From an uncultured Aquabacterium sp. (GTDB lineage: Bacteria > Pseudomonadota > Gammaproteobacteria > Burkholderiales > Burkholderiaceae_C): DNA of 64,000 nt. The stretch's first letter is position 1; each line of letters opens with the position of its first letter. Below, piece by piece: positions 19,267-31,746 of the stretch. The notes under the pieces are model-generated. The model was not told the origin of the DNA and did not search any database. It was given only the letters and a program-made list of their open reading frames with translations. The stretch is taken from NCBI RefSeq assembly GCF_913773725.1, contig NZ_CAJYGK010000115.1, forward strand, positions 1 to 64,000. The letters run 5' to 3'. The translations under genes and the position numbers were made by a program.

Positions 19267-20178
19267 TCAGCCAGCCGGTGGTCGCTTGGCCAGCAGCGCG
19301 TTGGCCACGCGCGAGACCGGCTTGCGGCCCAGCGCGCGGGAAATGAAATCGGCGGTGTCCACCAGGGCGTCCAGGTCGATGCCGGTGACGATGCCCAGGC
19401 CGTGCAGCAGGTAGACCACGTCTTCGGTGGCGACGTTGCCGGTGGCACCCTTGGCATAGGGGCAGCCGCCGAGGCCGGCCACGCTGGTGTCGAAGGTGTG
19501 GACGCCGAGCTGCAGGCAGGCGTGGATGTTGGTGAGGGCCTGGCCGTAGGTGTCGTGAAAGTGGCCGCTCAGCTCGGCCACCGGCACGCGCTGCAAGGCC
19601 CGCTCCATCACGCGCTGCACCTGGCCGGCCGTGCCCACACCGATGGTGTCGGCGATGCCGATGTGGTCGCAGCCGATGCCGAGCAGGCGATCGACCACAT
19701 CGTCCACATCGTCGACCGCGACCTCGCCCTGGTAGGGGCAGCCCAGCGCACACGACACCGCCGCGCGCACCCGCATGCCATGGGCATGGGCGGCCGCCAC
19801 CACGGGCTGGAAGCGTGCGATGGATTCGGTGATGCTGCAGTTGATGTTGCGCTGGCTGAAGGCCTCGCTGGCAGCGGCAAACACCACGACTTCATCGGCG
19901 CCGGCAGCCAGTGCGCCTTCGAAGCCCTTCATGTTGGGCGTCAGCACGCTGTAGCGCACCCCGGGCTGGCGCTGGATGCCGGCCATGACCTCGGCGGCAT
20001 CGGCCATCTGCGGCACCCACTTGGGGCTGACGAAGCTGGTGGCTTCGATCTGGCGCAGGCCGGCGGCCTGCAGGCGGTGAACCAGTTCGATCTTGGTGGC
20101 GGCAGAAACCGGGGCGGCCTCGTTCTGCAGGCCATCGCGCGGGCCGACATCGACGAGGGCGACGTGGGTGGGCAGCAT
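19267..20178 (-). CDS. liuE: Hydroxymethylglutaryl-CoA lyase
   Basis: 303-aa HMG-CoA lyase, a TIM-barrel enzyme of the DRE-TIM/HMGL-like family. It splits HMG-CoA into acetyl-CoA and acetoacetate, the last step special to leucine degradation. The N-terminal VDVGPRDGLQNEAAPV carries the metal-binding Asp and catalytic Arg. HFHDTYGQALTNI supplies metal His ligands, and SVAGLGGCPYAKGATGNVATED holds the catalytic Cys. A TTG at 20184 overlaps the stop of the upstream carboxylase gene and could be an alternative start; the ATG at 20178 lies just after that stop. Confidence 0.94.
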   Translation of the reverse strand: MLPTHVALVDVGPRDGLQNEAAPVSAATKIELVHRLQAAGLRQIEATSFVSPKWVPQMADAAEVMAGIQRQPGVRYSVLTPNMKGFEGALAAGADEVVVFAAASEAFSQRNINCSITESIARFQPVVAAAHAHGMRVRAAVSCALGCPYQGEVAVDDVDDVVDRLLGIGCDHIGIADTIGVGTAGQVQRVMERALQRVPVAELSGHFHDTYGQALTNIHACLQLGVHTFDTSVAGLGGCPYAKGATGNVATEDVVYLLHGLGIVTGIDLDALVDTADFISRALGRKPVSRVANALLAKRPPAG

Positions 20179-20180
20179 GT

Positions 20181-22295
<2,115 letters not shown>

Positions 22296-22312
22296 GGCGC
22301 GTCCTTCCTGGC

Positions 22313-23200
22313 TCAATCGTTGAGCTCGTCGGTGCCGTCGTCGCGCAGCGCGCTGCGGTGCAAACGGTCGGCTTCCAGCCAGTTGGGCGGGCGTCTTTGC
22401 AGGAAGGCCTGCAGCCCTTCACGGCCCTCGGTGCTGGCGCGGGCGTCGGCAATGCGGCGGGCCGTCAGTTCGCGCAGCGGGGCGTCGATGGGCTTGCCGG
22501 CCACCTCGTCGATCAGGCGCTTGCACGCCCGGATGGCTTGCGGGCTGTTGCGCGCAATCGCTTCGGCCAGCTGCCGCACGGTGGCGTCCAGGGCGGCTTC
22601 GTCGGCCGCCACCTCGTGGACCAGACCGTGCGCATGGGCCTGTCGGGCATCGACCGTCTCGGCCGTGACGAACCAGCGCCGTGCCGTGCGTTCACCCACC
22701 GCCCGCAGCACATAGGGGCTGATGGTGGCCGGGATGAGGCCGAGGGCCACCTCCGACAAGCGGAAGGTGGCGGTGTCCAGCGCCACGACGATGTCGGCGC
22801 AGGCCACCAGCCCGACACCCCCGCCGTGGCATCCTCCCTGCACCCGGGCGAGCACGGGCACCGGGCAGCTGGCGATGGCGTGGAACAGGGCCGCTAGCGC
22901 CTGGGCATCGGCATGGTTGGCCGTCCAGTCCTGCTCGGCGGCCGCGCGCATGTGCCGCAGGTCGGCGCCGGCGCAGAAGCTGGTGCCTTCGGCGCGCAGG
23001 ATGACGGCACGCACACCCGGTGCCCGGGCCATCGCCCGGAAGGCGTCGGTCAGCGCCGAAATCAGGGCCGGATGCAGGGCGTTGTGCTGCGCTGCGCGTT
23101 GCAGGGTCACGCGGGCGATGCCGGGCCATTCGGCGTCGGGCCAGTCCAGGCGGAGCGCGGTGGCATCGTGGCGGGTGTCCGGGTCGGGCTGAGCGTTCAT
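22313..23200 (-). CDS. liuC: Enoyl-CoA hydratase family protein, probable methylglutaconyl-CoA hydratase
   Basis: 295-aa crotonase-fold protein. The oxyanion-hole segments are SFCAGADLRHM and VQGGCHGGGVGLVACADIV. Lying between the two methylcrotonyl-CoA carboxylase subunit genes it most likely hydrates 3-methylglutaconyl-CoA to HMG-CoA. The start at 23200 is only 8 bp after the beta-subunit stop. The frame stays open upstream of that point, but only as a shadow of the beta-subunit gene, so the longer form was rejected. Confidence 0.88.
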   Translation of the reverse strand: MNAQPDPDTRHDATALRLDWPDAEWPGIARVTLQRAAQHNALHPALISALTDAFRAMARAPGVRAVILRAEGTSFCAGADLRHMRAAAEQDWTANHADAQALAALFHAIASCPVPVLARVQGGCHGGGVGLVACADIVVALDTATFRLSEVALGLIPATISPYVLRAVGERTARRWFVTAETVDARQAHAHGLVHEVAADEAALDATVRQLAEAIARNSPQAIRACKRLIDEVAGKPIDAPLRELTARRIADARASTEGREGLQAFLQRRPPNWLEADRLHRSALRDDGTDELND

Positions 23201-23208
23201 GGTGCGCC

Positions 23209-24831
23209 TCACATGCGGAACACGCCGAAGCGCGTTTCCGGAATCGGGGCATTCAGGCTGGCACTGAGGCCCAGGGCCAGCATGCGGCGGGTGTCGGTGG
23301 GGCGGATGATGCCGTCGTCCCACAGCCGTGCCGTGGCGTGATAAGGGTGGCCCTGCGCCTCGTACTGCGCCCGGATCGGGGCCTTGAAGGCGGCTTCCTC
23401 CATGTCCGACCAGCTCACACCCTGAGCCTGGAGCGCATCCCGTCGGACCGTGGCCAGCACGCTGGCCGCCTGCTCGCCGCCCATGACACTGATGCGGGCG
23501 TTGGGCCACATCCAAAGGAAGCGCGGGTTGTAGGCGCGGCCGCACATGCCGTAGTTGCCCGCGCCGAACGAGCCGCCGATCACCACCGTGAACTTGGGCA
23601 CCTCGGCGCAGGCCACCGCGGTGACCAGCTTGGCCCCGGCCCGCGCAATGCCCTGGTGCTCGTACTGACGCCCGACCATGAAGCCGGTGATGTTCTGCAG
23701 AAAGACCAGCGGAATGCGGCGCTGGCAACACAGCTCGATGAAGTGCGCCCCCTTCTGGGCGCTTTCGGCGAACAGGATGCCCTGGTTGGCCAGGATGCCG
23801 ACCGGCATGCCTTCGATGTGCGCAAAGCCCGTGACCAGTGTGCTGCCATAGCGGGCCTTGAACTCGTCGAACACCGAGCCGTCCACCAGCCGCGCGATCA
23901 GTTCGCGCACCTCGAAGGTCTGGCGCCCGGTCTGGCCCTGTTCGTCCAGCGGGATCAGGCCCATCAACTCGGCCGGATCGTGCCGGGGCGGCTGCGGTGC
24001 CTGCAGGGCCAGGCCGCACGCCTTGCGTCGGTTCAGGCGGCTCACGCACTGGCGTGCCAGCGCGAGGGCATGGGCGTCGTCGTCGGCCAGGTGGTCGGCC
24101 ACGCCGGACAGGCGCGTGTGCACGTCGCCGCCGCCCAGCTCTTCGGCGCTGACGACTTCCCCCGTGGCGGCCCGCACCAGGGGCGGGCCACCCAGGAAGA
24201 TCGTGCCTTGCTCGCGCACGATGATGGTTTCGTCGCACATGGCGGGCACATAGGCGCCGCCGGCCGTGCACGACCCCATCACCACGGCAATCTGCGGGAT
24301 GCCGGCCGCACTCATGCGCGCCTGGTTGTAGAAGATGCGGCCGAAGTGGTCGCGATCGGGAAAGACCTCGTCCTGATGGGGCAGATGGGCGCCGCCCGAG
24401 TCCACCAGGTAGACGCAGGCCAGGTGGTTGGCTTCTGCGATCTCCTGAGCGCGCAGGTGCTTCTTCACCGTCAGCGGGAAGTAGGTGCCGCCCTTCACGG
24501 TGGCATCGTTGGCCACGACCATGCACTCCACCCCGTGGATGCGGCCGATGCCGGCCACCACGCCGGCGCCGGGTGCGGCGTGGTCGTACAGGCCGAGTGC
24601 GGCCAGCGGCGCCACTTCAAGAAACGGCGAGCCGGCATCCAGCAACTGCGCGATGCGATCCCGTGGCAGCAGCTTGCCTCTGGCCAGGTGCCGTGCGCGT
24701 GCCTCGGCCCCGCCGCCTTCGGCCACACGCGCAAGGTGCGCGTCCAGGTCGGCCACGAGGGCGGCCATGGCCCGGGCGTTGGCCTTGAAGCGGTCCGATC
24801 GCGGGTTGAGTTGGGTGTCGAGCACGGGCAT
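23209..24831 (-). CDS. liuB: 3-methylcrotonyl-CoA carboxylase, carboxyltransferase beta subunit
   Basis: 540 aa, full length for the family. The N- and C-terminal carboxyltransferase halves are both present. They carry [24 protein letters not shown], the [19 protein letters not shown] segment of MCC/GCC-type subunits, the [15 protein letters not shown] block and [16 protein letters not shown]. It transfers CO2 from carboxybiotin to 3-methylcrotonyl-CoA. The start at 24831 gives [15 protein letters not shown] with an AAGGGA site; upstream codons in the same frame lack family sequence. Confidence 0.93.
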   Translation of the reverse strand: MPVLDTQLNPRSDRFKANARAMAALVADLDAHLARVAEGGGAEARARHLARGKLLPRDRIAQLLDAGSPFLEVAPLAALGLYDHAAPGAGVVAGIGRIHGVECMVVANDATVKGGTYFPLTVKKHLRAQEIAEANHLACVYLVDSGGAHLPHQDEVFPDRDHFGRIFYNQARMSAAGIPQIAVVMGSCTAGGAYVPAMCDETIIVREQGTIFLGGPPLVRAATGEVVSAEELGGGDVHTRLSGVADHLADDDAHALALARQCVSRLNRRKACGLALQAPQPPRHDPAELMGLIPLDEQGQTGRQTFEVRELIARLVDGSVFDEFKARYGSTLVTGFAHIEGMPVGILANQGILFAESAQKGAHFIELCCQRRIPLVFLQNITGFMVGRQYEHQGIARAGAKLVTAVACAEVPKFTVVIGGSFGAGNYGMCGRAYNPRFLWMWPNARISVMGGEQAASVLATVRRDALQAQGVSWSDMEEAAFKAPIRAQYEAQGHPYHATARLWDDGIIRPTDTRRMLALGLSASLNAPIPETRFGVFRM

Positions 24832-24958
24832 GGCGCGGTCCCTTTGCAACCCATCATGCCGGGGCGCGGTGGCGGCGGGCTCCTGTCTTTCCCTGATGTG
24901 CGCCGCCGGCCACGCGGTGCAGGCCGCCCGGCGCGTGAGCGATCCCCCGTCCTGCCTG

Positions 24959-26143
24959 TCAGTCGAGGCGCTCCACCGCGATGGCCGTGGCCTCGCCACC
25001 CCCGATGCACAGCGAGGCCACGCCGCGCCGCTCGTCACGCTGGCGCAGGGCGTGCAGCAGCGTCACCAGAATGCGGGCGCCCGTGGCGCCGATGGGGTGG
25101 CCCAGTGCGCAGGCGCTCCCGCGCGGATTGAGGTGGTCGGCCGGGATGCCGAGCGCGCGCTGCACCAGCAGCGGCACGACGGCAAAGGCTTCATTGACCT
25201 CGAACAGGTCGACATCGCTCACGGCCCACCCCGCACGTTGCAGCACGGCGCGCACGGCATGCACCGGGGCCTCGGCAAAGCGGCCCGGCTCGCCGGCCAC
25301 GGTGGCGTGGGCCACGATGCGGGCCAGCATGGGCCAGCCCCGGGCTGCCGCCTCGCTGGCGGTGGACAGCACCAGGGCCGCCGCCCCATCCGAGATGGAC
25401 GCCGAGCTGGCCGCGGTGATGACGCCATCGGGCGCGAACACGGGGCGCAGGCGGGGCACCTTCTCGGGCTGGCAGGTGGCCGGCGTTTCGTCATCCTGCA
25501 TGGCCAGGTCGGTGGTGGAGCTGCCCGGCAGCAGCACGGGGACGATCTCGTCCTTGAAAAGGCCACGCTGCACGGCGTCCCGCGCCAGCCGCACCGAACG
25601 CAGTGCCACGGCGTCCAGATCGTCGCGGGTCAGGCCGGCCTCGCGCGCCATGCGTTCGGCGTGCACGCCCATCAACTGGCCGTCATAGGCGTCTTCCAGG
25701 CCGTCGCGCAGCATGTGGTCGAGCGTGCGACCATGGCCCAGCCGGTGTCCGGTGCGGGCGGCCGGCAGGAGGTGAGGCGCCCGGCTCATCGATTCCATGC
25801 CCCCTGCGACATACAGAACCCCGTTGCCGGCCCGCAGGGCATCGTGCGCCAGCATCACGGCCTTCATGCCCGAGCCACACATCTTGGTCAGCGTCGTGGC
25901 GGGCACGGTGGGCGGCAGGCCCGCAGCCAGCAAGGCCTGCCGCGCGGGCGCCTGACCCAGCCCTGCCATCAGGCAGCATCCCATCAGCACCTCGCTCACC
26001 GCGTCGGCGGGGGCCTGGCTGTCATCGAGCGCGGCCCGGATCGCCGCCGCACCCAGTTGCGGTGCCGGCACCTCGGCCAGCCGTCCCATCAGCGCGCCGA
26101 TGGGGGTGCGCCGTGCGGCCAGGATCACGATGTCGTCGTTCAT
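24959..26143 (-). CDS. Acetyl-CoA acetyltransferase (thiolase)
   Basis: 394-aa biosynthetic/degradative-type thiolase. The nucleophile is Cys at about 89 ([11 protein letters not shown]). [17 protein letters not shown] carries the catalytic His, and [17 protein letters not shown] the second Cys near the C-terminus. In this operon it would split acetoacetyl-CoA, derived from the lyase product acetoacetate, into two acetyl-CoA. A CoA-transferase to activate acetoacetate is not in the window. It lies 12 bp after the SDR gene. Confidence 0.92.
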   Translation of the reverse strand: MNDDIVILAARRTPIGALMGRLAEVPAPQLGAAAIRAALDDSQAPADAVSEVLMGCCLMAGLGQAPARQALLAAGLPPTVPATTLTKMCGSGMKAVMLAHDALRAGNGVLYVAGGMESMSRAPHLLPAARTGHRLGHGRTLDHMLRDGLEDAYDGQLMGVHAERMAREAGLTRDDLDAVALRSVRLARDAVQRGLFKDEIVPVLLPGSSTTDLAMQDDETPATCQPEKVPRLRPVFAPDGVITAASSASISDGAAALVLSTASEAAARGWPMLARIVAHATVAGEPGRFAEAPVHAVRAVLQRAGWAVSDVDLFEVNEAFAVVPLLVQRALGIPADHLNPRGSACALGHPIGATGARILVTLLHALRQRDERRGVASLCIGGGEATAIAVERLD

Positions 26144-26155
26144 GGGGATCGGCCT

Positions 26156-26944
26156 TCAACGAGGGCCCATGCGCAGCGCGCCATCCAGCCGGATGACTTC
26201 GCCATTGAGGTAGTCGTTCTCGATCACATGGCCCACGAGGGCAGCAAACTCCTCCGGGCAGCCCAGGCGCGCCGGGTGAGGCACCGTGGCTTCCAGGCTG
26301 GTGCGCGCGGCATCGGGCAGGCCCTGCATCATCGGGGTGTCGAACACCCCCGGGGCAATGGTCATGACGCGGATGCGGTCTCTCGCCAGTTCCCGCGCCG
26401 CCGGGAGGGTCATGGCGGCCACACCGCCCTTGGAGGCAGCGTAGGCCACCTGGCCGATCTGGCCGTCGAAGGCGGCGATCGAGGCGGTGAACAGGATCAC
26501 GCCGCGGCAGGCGTCTTCAGCCTGACCGGGCAGCGGCGGGGAGGCGAGCATGGCAGGCACCGCCAGCCGCATCATGTTGAAGCTGCCCAGCAGGTTGACC
26601 TGCAGCACGCGCTGGAAGGTGCCCAGCTGGTGAGGCCCTTCGCGGCCATGCACCTTTTCGGCAAAGGCGAGGCCGGCCGCGTTCACCAGCACGTCGAGCC
26701 GGCCGAAGCGGTCCTGCGCGGCGTGCACCGCTGCGGTGGCGGCCGTGTCGTCGGCCACGTCGGTGGGCTGCCACAGCCAGCGTTCGCCAGCGGGGTCGAG
26801 TGCGCGCAGCGGGTGGCCTGCAGGGGGCTCGGCGCGATCGGCCAGCAGCACGCGCGCACCGGCCTGCCAGGCCATGCGGGCCGTGGCGGCACCCAGGCCC
26901 GAGCTGCCGCCCGTGACGAGCGCGACCCTGTCTTGCAGTTGCAT
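26156..26944 (-). CDS. Short-chain dehydrogenase, HSD17B10-like 3-hydroxyacyl-CoA dehydrogenase
   Basis: 262-aa classical SDR. The NAD-binding TGGSSGLG lies at about residues 11-18, with NAAG after beta-4 and the catalytic YAASK. The C-terminal PHPARLGCPEEFAALVGHVIENDYLNGEVIRLDG block resembles type 10 17-beta-HSD proteins, which oxidise 2-methyl-3-hydroxybutyryl-CoA and related substrates. It is the first gene of the leucine operon and would feed the adjacent thiolase, possibly extending the operon to isoleucine-derived intermediates; that is inference. Confidence 0.85.
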   Translation of the reverse strand: MQLQDRVALVTGGSSGLGAATARMAWQAGARVLLADRAEPPAGHPLRALDPAGERWLWQPTDVADDTAATAAVHAAQDRFGRLDVLVNAAGLAFAEKVHGREGPHQLGTFQRVLQVNLLGSFNMMRLAVPAMLASPPLPGQAEDACRGVILFTASIAAFDGQIGQVAYAASKGGVAAMTLPAARELARDRIRVMTIAPGVFDTPMMQGLPDAARTSLEATVPHPARLGCPEEFAALVGHVIENDYLNGEVIRLDGALRMGPR

Positions 26945-27040
26945 GACGACCCCCGCGTGTGCGTTGCCGATGCGTCGGTTGTAGCACCGGGGTCGGGCGT
27001 GCGCCAGCGGGGAGGCCCTGCCCCTGTTGCCGACGCACGT

Positions 27041-27077
27041 AAAAAAAACGCCGTGCGCCCCATCGACGCACGGCGTT
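27041..27077 (-). terminator. Intrinsic terminator after iolA
   Basis: An 11-bp perfect stem (27047-27057 with 27067-27077) and a 9-nt loop. On the minus strand it is followed by eight T residues in the A-tract at 27041-27048. It lies 49 bp past the iolA stop and insulates the inositol operon from the leucine operon. Confidence 0.88.
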
Positions 27078-27125
27078 GAAAAAGGCGAGCAGAGTGCCCT
27101 GACAGGCCCGCCTTGGTTGACACCG

Positions 27126-28646
<1,521 letters not shown>

Positions 28647-28669
28647 GGCAAGGGTGTCAAGGGTTGGGG

Positions 28670-29704
28670 TCAGACGGGTTCGACCTGACCGCTGCGCAGC
28701 GAGCGCGTGATGGCCAGCCCGATGCGGGTGGCCTCGGTGGCGTCCGACAGCGACAGCGGCACCGGGCGGGTGCCCCAGCAGCTGTCGACAAAGGCCTGCA
28801 TCTCCAGCTGGAAGGCCTGCTCGAATCGCTCGAAGAAATCCTGAACGGCCAGGTGGCGCACGCCATGCTGGTCCGAGTAGACGACGCGGTCGCGGGCGGC
28901 GCCTGCGCCGACCTGAAGTTGGCCGCGGGTGCCGATCACCTCGGTCTGGGTCTCATGGCCGTGTGCAAAGGTGCGCGAGGCATACAGCACGGCCCGCGCG
29001 CCGCCTTCGAACTCGACGATGGCCAGGCCGTTGTCGACATCCTGGTGCTGCGCCAGATCGGGGTGGCAGGCGATGGTGCCGCTGGCGTAGGCGCGCAGCG
29101 CCCTGGGCGAACCGAGCATCCAGCGGGCCAGGTCGATGTCGTGCACGCTGCAGTCCATGAAGATGCCGCCCGAGGTGCCGGCGAAGCGCACGAAGAAGCC
29201 GTCGGGGCTGTACTGATCGGCCGTCTGCGAGCGCACCAGAAAGGGCTTGCCCACGGCATCGGCCTGGATGCTCGCGTAGGCGTTCGCGTAGCTGGGGTCG
29301 AAGCGCCGCACGAAGCCGACCATGGCCACCTGGTCCGGGTGGCGTGCCTTGACGGCCTCGACCCGTTCGCAGTCGGCGACGTTGAGCGCAAGCGGCTTCT
29401 CGATGAAGACGTGCTTGCCCGCTTCGAGCACGGCGATGGTCTGCTCGGCGTGCAGTGACGTCGGTGTCACCAGCACGACGGCGTCGAGATCGGCGCCCTG
29501 CAGCATGGCCTCCAGGCTGTCGAACACCTGGGGGATGCCGAGCTGCTGTCGGGCGGCGTCGCGCTCGGAATCGACCGGGCTGCACGCGGCCACCAGATCA
29601 CAGTGACGCACGCGAAACGTGAGGTTCTCGGCATGGCGCATGCCCAGGCGGCCCAGGCCGGCGATGCCGATGCGCAAGGGGCGATTCGAGGCGGACAGGC
29701 TCAC
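28670..29704 (-). CDS. Gfo/Idh/MocA-family oxidoreductase
   Basis: 344-aa NAD(P)-dependent dehydrogenase. The N-terminal Rossmann motif is [14 protein letters not shown], the catalytic EKPLAL segment carries the conserved Lys, and the C-terminal half is the Gfo/Idh/MocA beta-sheet domain with [12 protein letters not shown]. It is a second inositol-type dehydrogenase beside iolG, so a role on scyllo-inositol, chiro-inositol or an amino-/methyl-inositol (MocA- or IolX-like) is plausible. No ATG gives the full fold; the GTG at 29704 follows GAGGAT by 7 bp. The preceding iolG stop overlaps that ribosome site. Confidence 0.85.
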   Translation of the reverse strand: MSLSASNRPLRIGIAGLGRLGMRHAENLTFRVRHCDLVAACSPVDSERDAARQQLGIPQVFDSLEAMLQGADLDAVVLVTPTSLHAEQTIAVLEAGKHVFIEKPLALNVADCERVEAVKARHPDQVAMVGFVRRFDPSYANAYASIQADAVGKPFLVRSQTADQYSPDGFFVRFAGTSGGIFMDCSVHDIDLARWMLGSPRALRAYASGTIACHPDLAQHQDVDNGLAIVEFEGGARAVLYASRTFAHGHETQTEVIGTRGQLQVGAGAARDRVVYSDQHGVRHLAVQDFFERFEQAFQLEMQAFVDSCWGTRPVPLSLSDATEATRIGLAITRSLRSGQVEPV

Positions 29705-29714
29705 GGTGTGATCC

Positions 29715-30701
29715 TCAGAAGGTGACGATCGCGCCGGTTTCGGCCGAGCGGGCTGCGGCGTCGGACAGCTTCTGGGCGGCCACGCCGTCGGCGATGGTGG
29801 TGCGGAACGGGCCGCCGTCCTGCAGGCGGGCGAAGAAGTGCTCCAGCTCCAGCCGGTAGGCATCGCGGTAGCGCTGCAGGAAGAAGGCTTCCGGCTTGTC
29901 CTGGCTGATGCCGTTCGGCCCCCAGGCCACCACCTCGGTCGGCTTGTGGTTGCCGCAGGCCAGCAGCCCTTGCGAGCCCAGCACCTCGAAGCGCTGGTCA
30001 TAGCCATAGGCGGCCCGACGGCTGGTGTTGATCTGGCAGAGCTTGCCGCTGCGTGTGCGGATGTTGACGATGGTGCTGTCCAGGTCACCGGCCTGACCCA
30101 CGGCGGGATCGGTCAGCACCGAGCCCGTGGCGTGCAGTGAGGCGGCCTCGTCGCCCATGATCCAGCGGAAGACATCGAAGTCGTGGATCAGCATGTCACG
30201 GAAGATGCCGCCAGACGACTTGATGTAATCGACCGGGGGCGCGCCCGGGTCGCGGCTGGTGATCACCAGCATCTCGGCCACGCCGATCTCGCCACGGTCC
30301 AGGCGCTCCTTGGCTGCATTGAAGGTCGGGTCGAAGCGGCGCTGGAAGCCGATCATGCAGGCCACACCGGCGGCCTCGACGGCGCGCTGGCATTCCTCCG
30401 CACGCGGCACCGACAGGTCGACCGGCTTTTCGCAGAAGATCTGCTTGCCGGCGGCCGCAGCGCGCAGGATCAGATCGGAGTGGGTGCTGGTGGGCGAGCC
30501 GATCAGCACCACGTCGATGCTGCTGTCGCTCAGGATGGCTTCGACGGTGCGCACCTGCGCGCCGAGTTTGCTGGCCAGCGCGTCGGCGGCGGCGGGCATC
30601 GGGTCGCTCACGGCCACCAGCTTGACGCCGGGCAGCGCGGCCACGTTGGTGGCATGGATGGAGCCGATGCGGCCGGCCCCGAAAATGGCAACGTTCTTCA
30701 T
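29715..30701 (-). CDS. iolG: Inositol 2-dehydrogenase
   Basis: 328-aa Gfo/Idh/MocA enzyme that oxidises myo-inositol to 2-keto-myo-inositol (inosose) with NAD. The Rossmann motif is FGAGRIGSIHA and the catalytic Lys lies in IFCEKPVDL. IGFQRRFDPTFNAA and GGIFRDMLIHDFDVFRWI match rhizobial and Burkholderial IolG closely. The start codon overlaps the regulator's stop (ATGA), indicating coupled translation. Confidence 0.93.
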   Translation of the reverse strand: MKNVAIFGAGRIGSIHATNVAALPGVKLVAVSDPMPAAADALASKLGAQVRTVEAILSDSSIDVVLIGSPTSTHSDLILRAAAAGKQIFCEKPVDLSVPRAEECQRAVEAAGVACMIGFQRRFDPTFNAAKERLDRGEIGVAEMLVITSRDPGAPPVDYIKSSGGIFRDMLIHDFDVFRWIMGDEAASLHATGSVLTDPAVGQAGDLDSTIVNIRTRSGKLCQINTSRRAAYGYDQRFEVLGSQGLLACGNHKPTEVVAWGPNGISQDKPEAFFLQRYRDAYRLELEHFFARLQDGGPFRTTIADGVAAQKLSDAAARSAETGAIVTF

Positions 30702-31603
30702 GCAGAGGTCCTTGTGCGTTGGGTGGTGGGCTGGTAGGCCAGCTCCAGTCGGTAGGCCAGGGCGATGAACAGGCTCTGTGCCAGGCTCATCGTCGAGGTG
30801 AGAGAACGGAAACCCAGAACGGCGCTTTCCTGCACCAGCAGCAGGGCCTTGGCGTCCTTGGCCAGCGGGCTCATGCGGCTGTCGGTGATGGAGATCAGGC
30901 TGGCGCCCTTCTCGGCAGCGGCGGCTGCAACGACCTGGGTTTCCTCGGCATACGGGGCGTAGGAGATAGCGATGACGACGTCGCCCTTGCGGATGCCGCG
31001 GGCCTGCCCCTCGTGCGTCGAGCCCAGGGCCGAGACCAGGTGGATGCGCTTGTCGGTGTGCTGCAGCGCGTAGTTCAGGTACACGCAGGCGGCAAACGAG
31101 CGCCGTGAGCCGACCAGCCAGATGTTGTCGGCGGCGGTCAGCAGGTCCACGGCCTTCTTGAACGCCGTGGCATCGAGCCCGTCCTGCAGCTCCTGCAGGC
31201 CGGCCATGCTGCCCGAGAGGAACTCGTGCGCGATGGCCGCGCTGGTGAGCTGGCCGGCCCCGGCTTCGATCACCTCCCGGATGCGGGCCTTGTAGCTGCG
31301 GCCCGGTGCGATCTGCCGCGAGATGACGTCCCTGAACAGCTTCTGCATTTCAGAGAAGCCCGAGAAACCGAAGTGCTTGGCAAAGCGGACGATGGCCGAT
31401 GGCTGCACGCCACAGGCCGCGGCCACATCCTGGATGCCTTCGAGGCCCAGGTGGTCACGGTGTTCTTCCACGTAGCGGGCGATGACCTTGAGCTGCTTGC
31501 TCAGGTCGTCGAACTCGGCCGAGATGGCCTTGAGCAACTGCTCGACGTTGGCGGGTGGATGGGACATGTTCTTGCGATCGCGATGGGTGTCAGACGGGTT
31601 CAT
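30698..31603 (-). CDS. iolR: RpiR-family regulator of the inositol genes (IolR-like)
   Basis: About 301 aa. An N-terminal RpiR helix-turn-helix (IQDVAAACGVQPSAIVRFAKHFGFSGFSEMQKLFRD) is followed by a SIS sugar-phosphate-binding domain (LVGSRRSFAACVYLNYAL; VVIAISYAPYAEET). RpiR-type IolR proteins repress iol genes in rhizobia and Caulobacter, with a phosphorylated inositol intermediate as likely inducer. Two starts are possible, 31603 and 31567, neither with a strong ribosome site. Two GGAA-N6-TTCC-like sites lie directly upstream, which suggests autoregulation. The divergent neighbour is the ferredoxin reductase gene. Confidence 0.88.
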   Translation of the reverse strand: MNPSDTHRDRKNMSHPPANVEQLLKAISAEFDDLSKQLKVIARYVEEHRDHLGLEGIQDVAAACGVQPSAIVRFAKHFGFSGFSEMQKLFRDVISRQIAPGRSYKARIREVIEAGAGQLTSAAIAHEFLSGSMAGLQELQDGLDATAFKKAVDLLTAADNIWLVGSRRSFAACVYLNYALQHTDKRIHLVSALGSTHEGQARGIRKGDVVIAISYAPYAEETQVVAAAAAEKGASLISITDSRMSPLAKDAKALLLVQESAVLGFRSLTSTMSLAQSLFIALAYRLELAYQPTTQRTRTSA

Positions 31604-31606
31604 TGT

Positions 31607-31640
31607 AGAAATGGATTTCCAAAAAAGAAAACGGGTTTCC
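31607..31640. promoter_or_regulatory. Two IolR-type operator candidates
   Basis: AGAA-ATGGAT-TTCC (31607-31620) and GAAA-ACGGGT-TTCC (31627-31640) each match GGAA-N6-TTCC at 7 of 8 positions. A 16-bp stretch, AAACGGGTTTCCCCTA (31629-31644), recurs exactly at 37251-37266. They lie between the regulator and the ferredoxin reductase gene. Confidence 0.65.
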
Positions 31641-31666
31641 CCTAATCCAATAAAACAGAAAAAAAT

Positions 31667-31695
31667 TTGCGTATCGGGGGGTGCGTTCCTAGAAT
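31667..31695 (+). promoter_or_regulatory. Candidate sigma-70 promoter for the ferredoxin reductase gene
   Basis: TTGCGT, an exact 17-bp spacer, and TAGAAT, 51 bp before the start codon. A weaker third operator-like match (AGAA-AAAAAT-TTGC, 31657-31670) overlaps the -35, which would allow repression. Confidence 0.45.
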
Positions 31696-31746
31696 GAAGA
31701 CAGGGCCGGCGCAACAGACCGCCCCACATTCACAACGGAGACAGAC

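Noticed and set aside
23201-24526. N-terminal extension of the enoyl-CoA hydratase to a 737-aa protein
   Set aside because: The extra 442 codons run out of frame through the carboxylase beta-subunit gene; the crotonase fold begins at 23200.
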